Part shown: positions 1 through 5,761 of the stretch, one piece after another
How positions within the stretch are numbered: position 1 is the stretch's first letter
Layout: the number at the start of each line of letters is the position of its first letter
Assembly (NCBI RefSeq): GCF_946478885.1
Contig: NZ_CAMLDX010000081.1
Location: 1-15,250 of the forward strand
Direction: 5' to 3'
DNA length: 15,250 nt
DNA from: an uncultured Bacillus sp.
Lineage (GTDB): Bacteria > Bacillota > Bacilli > Bacillales_B > DSM-18226
Translations under genes and position numbers: made by a program
The notes under the pieces: model-generated
What the model was told of the DNA's origin: nothing
The model's input: only the letters and a program-made list of their open reading frames with translations
Database searches by the model: none

Positions 1-11
1 GTTCTTCATTC

Positions 12-40
12 TTCATAAACAAGTGAATCATACATACTAT
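12..40 (+). promoter_or_regulatory. Candidate SigA promoter of niaP
   Basis: A TTCATA box at 12-17 and a TACTAT box at 35-40 are separated by 17 bp, each matching the SigA consensus at four of six positions. An inverted repeat GTGAAT-N10-ATTCAC (23-44) overlaps the -10 box and could be an operator. The match is only moderate and the true promoter may lie left of the window. Confidence 0.3.
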
Positions 41-56
41 TCACGGCAATTTTATG

Positions 57-77
57 ATGAAATAGACATCATTTCAT
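57..77 (+). promoter_or_regulatory. Inverted repeat in the niaP leader
   Basis: ATGAAAT (57-63) and ATTTCAT (71-77) are perfect 7-bp inverted arms around the 7-nt spacer AGACATC. It lies between the candidate promoter and the ribosome binding site of niaP. It could be an operator, for example for the NAD-pathway repressor NiaR known to control niaP in other Bacilli, or a small leader hairpin. The assignment to NiaR is inference only. Confidence 0.35.
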
Positions 78-118
78 AGCAAACAAGTATGAATTGTCGT
101 TATTTAGGAGGAATCATA

Positions 119-1318
119 ATGCAAAGAGATATCTCCAAGCGCAGGCTGCTTACTATTGCCGGCTCAGGATGGATGTTTGATGCCATGGATGTCGGGATGC
201 TCTCGTTCATCATTGCTGCTTTGAAGACTGACTGGAATTTATCGGTCCAAGAAATGGGATGGATTGGTAGTATTAATTCCATTGGTATGGCGGTTGGCGC
301 TACGATATTCGGACTAATGGCTGACAGAATCGGTCGAAAAAATGTCTTTATTATTACCTTATTATTATTTTCGCTAGGTAGCGGGTTCTCAGCCTTGACT
401 ACATCCTTATCCCTTTTCCTGATTCTCCGCTTTTTAATTGGAATGGGACTTGGGGGCGAACTTCCAGTTGCTTCTACCTTAGTATCCGAAAGTGTCCCGG
501 CAGATAACCGAGGCAGAATCGTTGTTTTGCTTGAAAGCTTTTGGGCAGTCGGCTGGCTTCTTTCTGCAGTGATCTCTTACTTTATTATCCCGGAATTTGG
601 CTGGCGATGGGCTTTACTATTAAGTGCACTACCAGCATTATATGCCCTTTATCTAAGACTACACCTGCCGGATTCACCGCGGTTTGCTGCTGTAAGCAAG
701 AGCGAAAGACCTTCAATTTTTGAAAGTGTATCAAAGCTATGGACCGGCAAATACGCAAAAAGAACCTGTATGCTCTGGATCCTTTGGTTCTGTGTGGTCT
801 TTTCCTATTACGGAATGTTCCTTTGGCTGCCGAGCGTGATGGTGCTGAAAGGCTTCAGTATGGTGCAAAGCTTCGGGTATGTGCTGATCATGACCCTGGC
901 ACAGTTACCGGGATATTTTTCTGCGGCTTGGTTGATTGAAAAAATGGGTCGCAAATTTGTGCTAACAGTATATCTAGTTGGTACTGCATTATCCGCCTAT
1001 TTTTTTGGAAACGCCGAAACGATTGGCTTTTTAATGACTGCTGGCATTTTTCTTTCATTTTTTAATCTCGGTGCATGGGGAGCTCTGTATGCTTATACAC
1101 CGGAGCAATACCCGACAAAAATCCGCGGCAGCGGTGCAGGGATGGCGGCAGCAATCGGAAGGCTAGGGGGAATTCTCGGTCCATTGCTTGTTCCATATCT
1201 TTCCGCCAATCATGTACCAATTTCCATGATCTTTGCGATTTTTTGTACATCAGTGCTTGTTGGTGCTGCAGTTGTTTTCTTCATGGGGAAGGAAACGATG
1301 CATACTCAGCTTTCATAG
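119..1318 (+). CDS. niaP: MFS transporter, nicotinate-type (NiaP)
   Basis: Twelve-helix major facilitator of 399 residues that would import nicotinate (niacin) for NAD salvage through the cytoplasmic membrane. Residues 17-30 (GWMFDAMDVGMLSF) and 104-116 (RFLIGMGLGGELP) and the MFS motif A at 65-74 (GLMADRIGRK) match Bacillus subtilis NiaP (YceI) as I remember it, over the whole length. I start at ATG 119 because AGGAGG at 106-111 lies 7 nt upstream; an in-frame ATG at 89 lacks a ribosome binding site. It is monocistronic: a candidate promoter lies at 12-40 and inverted repeats follow directly after the stop. Other members of this MFS subgroup carry aromatic acids, so the substrate rests on family resemblance. 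Confidence 0.88.
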   Translation: MQRDISKRRLLTIAGSGWMFDAMDVGMLSFIIAALKTDWNLSVQEMGWIGSINSIGMAVGATIFGLMADRIGRKNVFIITLLLFSLGSGFSALTTSLSLFLILRFLIGMGLGGELPVASTLVSESVPADNRGRIVVLLESFWAVGWLLSAVISYFIIPEFGWRWALLLSALPALYALYLRLHLPDSPRFAAVSKSERPSIFESVSKLWTGKYAKRTCMLWILWFCVVFSYYGMFLWLPSVMVLKGFSMVQSFGYVLIMTLAQLPGYFSAAWLIEKMGRKFVLTVYLVGTALSAYFFGNAETIGFLMTAGIFLSFFNLGAWGALYAYTPEQYPTKIRGSGAGMAAAIGRLGGILGPLLVPYLSANHVPISMIFAIFCTSVLVGAAVVFFMGKETMHTQLS

Positions 1319-1320
1319 AA

Positions 1321-1522
1321 TATGTAAGAAGGGATGGCAATCATGGAGGATTTTCAAATGCACAGAATATACTGTTTCAGACGAAAAAAAGAATTTCGTA
1401 CACTTGACCTCCATCTCACTCTTTGCGAAGCAGACCTTGATTGAAAGGACTGCAGCCATCAGAGCACTCTTATCGGGTCATGATGAATCTTATTTCTCCC
1501 GACTACCGTCCCTTCTTACATA
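1321..1522. repeat. 202-bp element with inverted terminal arms (MITE-like)
   Basis: The left arm at 1321-1349 begins TATGTAAGAAGGGATGG and the right arm at 1496-1522 is its imperfect inverse, ending CCGTCCCTTCTTACATA. About 22 of 28 arm positions pair, the outer 14 perfectly. The interior holds no convincing gene, only a small hairpin (GCAGACCTT/AAGGACTGC, about 1429-1453). The arms end in TA on both sides, as expected for a TA-duplicating element, but TA is also part of the palindrome. It sits 2 bp after the niaP stop and may act as a transcription end. It could be a MITE or REP-type element; copy number in the genome would decide. Confidence 0.5.
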
Positions 1523-1531
1523 CTTATAACC

Positions 1532-1585
1532 ATAAAGTGGGAGTCCTACTGTCTGTTTTTTAGACAGAATTACTCTCCGCTTTAT
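1532..1585. repeat. 54-bp two-part palindrome
   Basis: The outer stem pairs ATAAAGTGGGAGT (1532-1544) with ACTCTCCGCTTTAT (1572-1585) with one bulge and a G-U pair. The inner stem pairs CTGTCT (1549-1554) with AGACAG (1562-1567). It lies between the convergent niaP and MarR genes. There is no proper U-run after the stem in either direction, so it is not a classical terminator; a small repeat element or a protein site are alternatives. Confidence 0.45.
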
Positions 1586-1650
1586 AAAAAAACAGCCCTG
1601 TGCCAATCTTTATCATGAAGTTTTCAGCATATGCTATAATAGATATATAG

Positions 1651-2079
1651 CTACAACCCCCAATCTAATTTGAGAATTTCTTTAAGAATCTCTAATTTTG
1701 CAGCTCCAATTTTATCTGTGATTTTCTTCTCAAGTTCAGCTTTTAAAGCGGCATTTTTCTCATAGCATTCTTCACCCAGCTTTGTTAATTGAATGCATTT
1801 ATCTTTTTTGTTATGCTGCTGGCTGCTGATTTCAACCAAACCCTTGGCTTCCAGGTTTTTAATAAATTTATGAACAGCTTGCCGAGAAATGTCTGCACGC
1901 TTAGCAATATATGCTATCGTTGTCTGTTTTTTATATATTCTTCCCATAATAAACCATTCTGAATTTGATATGTATATATCGCTTGTATTATTCCATAGCT
2001 TCTCTGTAATACCGCGAAGCTGAATATAGCGCTCACTTAATAAATCAATACAATCTAAGTGCTGTAAATCGGTCTCCAA
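1651..2079 (-). CDS. MarR-family transcriptional repressor
   Basis: Winged-helix DNA-binding protein of 142 residues, the usual MarR length. The core at about residues 54-105 shows the recognition helix (ISRQAVHKFIKNLEAKGLVE) and a charged wing (QQHNKKDK), flanked by dimerisation helices. The start is a TTG at 2079, supported by AAAGGGG (2095-2089) 9 nt upstream; no better ATG exists. It is divergent from the CarD-family gene, and the spacer contains two copies of a TTGTCAA/TTGACAA palindrome, one of which includes this gene's own -35 box. Autorepression together with control of the CarD-like gene is therefore very likely. MarR proteins usually respond to small aromatic ligands or oxidants; the ligand here is unknown. 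Confidence 0.88.
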   Translation of the reverse strand: METDLQHLDCIDLLSERYIQLRGITEKLWNNTSDIYISNSEWFIMGRIYKKQTTIAYIAKRADISRQAVHKFIKNLEAKGLVEISSQQHNKKDKCIQLTKLGEECYEKNAALKAELEKKITDKIGAAKLEILKEILKLDWGL

Positions 2080-2111
2080 AGAATGCAGCCCCTTTCATTT
2101 TCATCGACTTT

Positions 2112-2140
2112 ACTATACAAAAGCGTCTAAAAATTGTCAA
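2112..2140 (-). promoter_or_regulatory. SigA promoter of the MarR gene
   Basis: On the minus strand TTGACA (2140-2135) and TATAGT (2117-2112) are separated by exactly 17 bp, giving a start near 2105 and a leader of about 25 nt. The -35 box lies inside the palindrome 2134-2152. Confidence 0.8.
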
Positions 2141-2152
2141 TAAAGTTGACAA
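2134..2152. promoter_or_regulatory. Shared operator 1 (perfect palindrome)
   Basis: TTGTCAATAAAGTTGACAA has perfect 7-bp inverted arms around TAAAG. The left arm carries the -35 box of the MarR gene and the right arm the -35 box of the CarD-like gene, so one bound dimer would block both promoters. The size and symmetry fit a MarR dimer site. The binding protein is inferred from position. Confidence 0.78.
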
Positions 2153-2174
2153 AAATGAAATATTGTATTAAAAT
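2146..2174 (+). promoter_or_regulatory. SigA promoter of the CarD-family gene
   Basis: TTGACA (2146-2151) and TAAAAT (2169-2174) are separated by 17 bp, with a predicted start near 2181. The -35 box lies in operator 1 and the start site in operator 2. Confidence 0.8.
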
Positions 2175-2177
2175 ATT

Positions 2178-2196
2178 TTGTAAACTAAGTTGACAA
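2178..2196. promoter_or_regulatory. Operator 2, over the carD-side start
   Basis: TTGTAAACTAAGTTGACAA repeats operator 1 with one arm mismatch and the same 5-bp spacer pattern (nTAAAG-like). The centres of the two sites are 44 bp apart, about four helical turns, so both dimers would lie on the same DNA face. It covers the predicted transcription start of the CarD-like gene but not the MarR promoter, implying stronger repression of the former. Confidence 0.7.
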
Positions 2197-2218
2197 ATAG
2201 AGGGATGGGATAAACACC

Positions 2219-2779
2219 ATGTTTAATATTGGAGATGTAATTGTCTATTCTGCACACGGCCTATGTCAAATTGATGATATATGTGAAAAAACGGTTGCCA
2301 ATGTAACTAGGACCTATTATGTCCTGCATCCCCTCGAAGGATCTAGTTTAACGATTAGTACACCTGTGGATAATGATAGGATCATCATGCTGATGGAGCT
2401 GGATGAGAAAGAAGCAACAAATATTTTAAAATCTTTCAAACAACCGGGAGTCCCTTGGATCTCAGACGTTAAGCAGCGAAATACAACATATCATGGCATG
2501 ATAAAGGCTGGCAACCGTGAAGAGATTGCCAAGGTCGCGAATACTTTGATGAGAAAAAATATGGAACTTATCAAAAAAAAGAAAAAGCGATTGTATGATC
2601 AAGATCGTAAATTATTAAATACAATCCAAAGCATCTTGTTTAAAGAATTGGCCGATGCCTTACATACTACTGTTGAGGAGATAGCTGAAAAGGCCAATCA
2701 TATGATAGAGGGATTCGAGGATATTGATAAACAGAACAAAGCTCTAGTACAAACAGAGTGTTCGATTTTGAATAATTAA
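2219..2779 (+). CDS. CarD-family RNA polymerase-binding regulator
   Basis: Protein of 186 residues. The N-terminal part (about 1-60, starting FNIGDVIVYSAHGLCQI) is the Tudor-like CarD/CdnL/TRCF domain that in this family binds the RNA polymerase beta subunit and stabilises open complexes. The rest is helical and rich in lysine (about 115-125, KKKKKR), as in the DNA-contacting C-terminal domain of CarD proteins, with a slightly longer tail than the usual 150-165 residues. The start ATG is preceded by a purine-rich AGAGGGATGGGA (2199-2210), a modest ribosome binding site. The gene has its own SigA promoter with two MarR-type operators and a strong terminator, so it is a single-gene unit. Family assignment is solid; its target promoters are unknown. 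Confidence 0.85.
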   Translation: MFNIGDVIVYSAHGLCQIDDICEKTVANVTRTYYVLHPLEGSSLTISTPVDNDRIIMLMELDEKEATNILKSFKQPGVPWISDVKQRNTTYHGMIKAGNREEIAKVANTLMRKNMELIKKKKKRLYDQDRKLLNTIQSILFKELADALHTTVEEIAEKANHMIEGFEDIDKQNKALVQTECSILNN

Positions 2780-2826
2780 GCGGCTAAATCAAAAACGATT
2801 TTATTCTGCAGAGGATAGGCAGGCAA

Positions 2827-2868
2827 GAAAAAGCGTTATACAGATGCACATCTGTATAACGCTTTTTC
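2827..2868 (+). terminator. Rho-independent terminator of the CarD-family gene
   Basis: A perfect 20-bp hairpin, arms 2827-2846 and 2849-2868 with a 2-nt centre, begins GAAAAAGCG and ends CGCTTTTTC. It is followed by TATTTTT. Because the sequence is symmetric with A-run and T-run on the two sides it can also act on the other strand. Confidence 0.9.
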
Positions 2869-3186
2869 TATTTTTATATGAAAATTTCATATTTTGATCT
2901 TCCTAATTTAAAAAGATGATTTTGTCTTGATTAGGAAAATTTGCAGCATCCCAAGATTTTAATAAACTGTGAACATCTAAACAAAATTCCCGTTGCAGGA
3001 CTTTTTAGCTTATTATGGTAATTAGAAGGTTTTTTGGATCAAATTGCCGCAGTGATAAAACGAGCTGATGCCTCAAGAAACCTCTTATCAGAGCCTTGCG
3101 GACATGTTTCTCATTCCTGAGATGGGAATCTTACTTGCCTGGTAAGGCGGATAATATTAATCTATGATTTCAGAAAGGAGACAGAA
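2869..3186 (+). other. Gene-free leader region with pairing potential
   Basis: No gene is seen in these 318 bases. TTCCTAAT (2900-2907) and ATTAGGAA (2930-2937) form a loose inverted repeat. Further on, CCGCA (3047-3051) pairs with TGCGG (3097-3101) and TGATAA (3053-3058) with TTATCA (3085-3090), forming a two-step stem. Downstream, CTCA/TGAG (3110-3121), ATTCC/GGAAT (3113-3129) and CTTAC/GTAAG (3130-3146) are small hairpins, the first two mutually exclusive. A weak promoter-like TTGCAG lies at 2993-2998. It matches no riboswitch class I can name. Confidence 0.35.
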
Positions 3187-4071
3187 ATGAGAGAAAGTAC
3201 GGCAAAATCAATACCCATTTTCCTGCTTCGGGTAATGATTATACATACTTTAACGTATATACTGGCCGGTATATTTTTTTCAAACGTGTTTCATTACCGC
3301 ACAGTTTTTGAACTTCCTGTTATACAGGATTTCATGCTTCCATACGGAGAGGAGGCAATTGTTTGGGGGCCATATATCCAACCATTACGTGGTCTGATTA
3401 TCGGACTTATTCTGCTGCCTTTTCGAAGACTTTTAGAGAATGCAAGCTTCGGTTGGCTGTATATCTGGCTGCTTATGGCGGGAATTGGTATCGTAGCTTC
3501 ACCAGTTGCTGCCCCCGGTTCCCTTGAAGGGATCATTTATACAAAACTGCCGCTTTGGTTTCATTTTCTCGGATTACCCGAAGTACTGCTTCAGACATTG
3601 GTTTTTAGTATCTTTGTGCATTTATATTTACGTTATCCGACAGGCATTACGAAGGCAATGCCACCAATTTTCACTGTACTGCTTAATGCCCTTTCCGGAG
3701 CTTGTTTTGCCTTTCTTGGCTATGTAGTAATTTCAGTTCTTTTTGCATTATTCAATCAGGTTTCAATTACAGATAAAGCCAATTTCAGTTTAAAAATACA
3801 GGGCGTGTTTATCGCACCATTTATTGTAAATTTTCTTTTTATTTACTTTTTAAAGAGTGTACGATTTACCCGTGATGTGCACCCGATTCTAATTTTTCTG
3901 ATCATCTGGCTTGTCAATTCCATCTGTGTGGCCGTATATCAGCAATTCGTGTTCGAAGGCGTAAATTTGGTATATGCATTGGCGGCACCTATTTTACCAG
4001 CATTCATTGTCGCTCTGCTTGCAGCGCCTCGGAGAATAAGAGGAAACAACAGAAGTATCTATTTTAAATAA
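3187..4071 (+). CDS. Unrecognised multi-pass membrane protein
   Basis: I do not recognise a family. The 294-residue protein has about eight hydrophobic segments, near residues 13-33, 62-82, 87-108, 128-148, 158-190, 205-222, 232-256 and 260-283, with a short basic cytoplasmic tail (RRIRGNNRS). Between helices 3 and 4 is a less hydrophobic stretch with SPVAAPGSLEGIIY. There is no signal peptide-type cleavage site, ATP-binding motif or obvious catalytic motif. The start is clear: AAAGGAG (3174-3180) lies 6 nt before ATG. It is a single-gene unit with a 300-bp leader and its own terminator, convergent with rpoN. A transporter or membrane-anchored sensor are possible; the sequence does not say which. 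Confidence 0.8.
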   Translation: MRESTAKSIPIFLLRVMIIHTLTYILAGIFFSNVFHYRTVFELPVIQDFMLPYGEEAIVWGPYIQPLRGLIIGLILLPFRRLLENASFGWLYIWLLMAGIGIVASPVAAPGSLEGIIYTKLPLWFHFLGLPEVLLQTLVFSIFVHLYLRYPTGITKAMPPIFTVLLNALSGACFAFLGYVVISVLFALFNQVSITDKANFSLKIQGVFIAPFIVNFLFIYFLKSVRFTRDVHPILIFLIIWLVNSICVAVYQQFVFEGVNLVYALAAPILPAFIVALLAAPRRIRGNNRSIYFK

Positions 4072-4089
4072 TCGATACAATCTCAACTT

Positions 4090-4125
4090 AAAGGGATGCT
4101 AGTTTTGCCAGCATCCCTTTTGTTT
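4090..4125 (+). terminator. Rho-independent terminator of the membrane-protein gene
   Basis: AAAGGGATGCT (4090-4100) pairs perfectly with AGCATCCCTTT (4110-4120), and the stem runs into TTTTGTTTTT. On the minus strand the same hairpin has only three Us, so it would be a weak stop for rpoN. Confidence 0.88.
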
Positions 4126-4181
4126 TTGCATATTTGAATCCATGACAATTATTATTTGTTAGAATTGACAAAACGCCCAAT

Positions 4182-4197
4182 ATGTAAGCGGTTACTT
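4182..4197. promoter_or_regulatory. cre-like (CcpA) site
   Basis: ATGTAAGCGGTTACTT fits the cre consensus WTGNAANCGNWWNCAW at 11 of its 12 defined positions. It lies 12 bp beyond the rpoN stop, between two convergent genes, which is not where a repressing cre site is expected. It could be a fortuitous match or a road-block or remnant site. Confidence 0.35.
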
Positions 4198-4208
4198 ATT
4201 AAAGTAAA

Positions 4209-5534
4209 TCAATACCTCCGTCTTTTTGAAGAACCCGGGATACCTGCCTCCTCCCGATATTTGGCTACAGTTCGACGAGAAATTTGTATCCCCTCATGTT
4301 GAAGGAGTGCTGCAATCATTTGATCTGAAATCGGCTTCTCTTTATTTTCTTCTGCTATTAATCTCTTGATTTTCCCTTTGATAGAAATCGATGACTCAGT
4401 TGTGATACTTGCATTTTTACTTAGACCATTTGTAAACAGCTTTTTCAAATGAAAAAGCCCGTGCGGTGTTTGAATATATTTATTGCTCGTTGCCCGGCTT
4501 ATCGTAGACTCATGAAAACCAAGTTCCTCCGAGATATCTTTTAAAGTCATGGGTTTTAATTTTGCCAGACCTTCTTCAAAAAATTCCCTTTGCATATTTA
4601 AAATGGCTTGAACTACTTTCATCAATGTATATTTTCTCTGTTCGATCCCATTCATCAGCATTTTTGCATCCTGGATTTTTTGCTTAATATAGTCGTCCTC
4701 TATTCCTAATAGATTCCTTGCCAATATGGGATTGATTGAAATCTGTGGCAGGATACTGTCGTTCACAATGATGATATATTCCCCTTTTACCTTTTCCACC
4801 ATTACATCCGGAACGATGTATTGGGTCATTTCATCGCTAAACTCACTACAGGGACGCGGATTTAACGTTTTAATATAATCTGCGACCTCTTGAATCTCCT
4901 TTAGCGTAACTTGATATATTTTAGACATTTTTCGAAATCTCTTTGCTGCGATATCCTCTAAATGATTTTCGATTATTTTATATGCAAGATGATTCTCTAA
5001 TGATTGTACTCTCAGCTGAATCAGGAGACTTTCTTTAATATTCCTTGCACCTACACCAATCGGATCAAGAGACTGCAACACTATAATTGCTTTTTCCACT
5101 TCATCCAAAGTAACAGACAAATTCTTTACCGCATCTTCTAGTTTGATTTCCAAAAAGCCATAATGATTTAAATGTCCGATTAAAAATTTAAGAATTTTTT
5201 TCAGTTCAATTGTTATACCAGGCAATGTATTGATTTGTTCCAAAAGATACATTTCAAGTGAAATATTCGTGTTGGAGTATTGCAAAATCGGGTCAAAATC
5301 CCGTTCTCGATGTTGTGTGTGAAATGATGAAAATGGTTCTTTCCCTCTTCGAGAGATAAAATAATCAATAGGCTTTTCCTTCAATTCCACTATTGGATTT
5401 TCAACGGTCTGCTGTTGAATAAATTCAATTAATTCGAGTGAAGAATACTGCAAAATATTTATGGATTGGCGCAGTTCAGGAGTTAAGGTCAATTTAATGG
5501 TTTGAATTTGTTTCAAATCTATACTAAATTGCAT
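4209..5534 (-). CDS. rpoN: RNA polymerase sigma-54 factor (SigL/RpoN)
   Basis: Full-length sigma-54 of 441 residues (Bacillus subtilis SigL is about 436). Region I (residues 1-50) is rich in Q, L and I (LTPELRQSINILQYSS) and mediates activator response. The middle part is the core-binding domain. A helix-turn-helix lies at about 329-350 (MTLKDISEELGFHESTISRA). The RpoN box that reads the -24 element is SRRTVAKYRE at 419-428, with Ser for the usual first Ala. The start ATG at 5534 follows AAGGTGGGG (5547-5539). It is single-gene, convergent with the membrane-protein gene, and unusually close to three promoters of the type it would read. SigL in Bacillus serves amino-acid and sugar catabolic operons. 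Confidence 0.96.
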   Translation of the reverse strand: MQFSIDLKQIQTIKLTLTPELRQSINILQYSSLELIEFIQQQTVENPIVELKEKPIDYFISRRGKEPFSSFHTQHRERDFDPILQYSNTNISLEMYLLEQINTLPGITIELKKILKFLIGHLNHYGFLEIKLEDAVKNLSVTLDEVEKAIIVLQSLDPIGVGARNIKESLLIQLRVQSLENHLAYKIIENHLEDIAAKRFRKMSKIYQVTLKEIQEVADYIKTLNPRPCSEFSDEMTQYIVPDVMVEKVKGEYIIIVNDSILPQISINPILARNLLGIEDDYIKQKIQDAKMLMNGIEQRKYTLMKVVQAILNMQREFFEEGLAKLKPMTLKDISEELGFHESTISRATSNKYIQTPHGLFHLKKLFTNGLSKNASITTESSISIKGKIKRLIAEENKEKPISDQMIAALLQHEGIQISRRTVAKYREEAGIPGSSKRRRY

Positions 5535-5550
5535 ATGTCCCCACCTTTTT

Positions 5551-5568
5551 ATTCTAAATATTTAGAAT
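5551..5568. promoter_or_regulatory. Perfect palindrome in the rpoN leader
   Basis: ATTCTAAATATTTAGAAT is a perfect 18-bp palindrome lying directly upstream of the rpoN ribosome binding site and downstream of a plausible -10 box (TATGAT, 5592-5587, minus strand; its -35 is poor). The position fits an operator. The binding protein is unknown. Confidence 0.4.
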
Positions 5569-5673
5569 TTTCTTATTTATATTCTTATCATACCTTACTT
5601 TCTTCAATAAATATAGATTTTTTTGTCAGATAAACTCACAATCATCATGTTTAAATACAAGTATGCCACATCA

Positions 5674-5702
5674 TGAAAAAACCTGCCTGATGTAGCAGGT
5701 TT
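5674..5702 (-). terminator. Rho-independent terminator of the permease gene
   Basis: On the minus strand AAACCTGC (5702-5695) pairs with GCAGGTTT (5686-5679) and is followed by a run of six Ts. A second small palindrome CGGTGTTCACCG (5729-5740) lies between the stop codon and this hairpin. Confidence 0.85.
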
Positions 5703-5761
5703 AAGATGTAGAAACTTTTAGAATAACACGGTGTTCACCGATATATTTACCCGTGAGTTTA

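Noticed and set aside
89..118. Upstream in-frame ATG of niaP
   Set aside because: No ribosome binding site before it, and AGGAGG lies inside the extension at the right distance for ATG 119.
1233..1529. Plus-strand open frame of 98 codons overlapping the niaP end and the repeat
   Set aside because: No ribosome binding site, overlaps niaP out of frame and runs through the inverted-repeat element; its composition is not protein-like.
1589..1605. TTGGCACAGGG-type sigma-54 promoter look-alike on the minus strand
   Set aside because: The -24 half is perfect but there is no GC at the -12 position (TGTTT instead of TTGCT), and no gene follows.
3040..3150. T-box, SAM or cobalamin riboswitch before the membrane-protein gene
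   Set aside because: The CTCTTATCAGAG start recalls an S-box, but none of the conserved core sequences of these classes follows.
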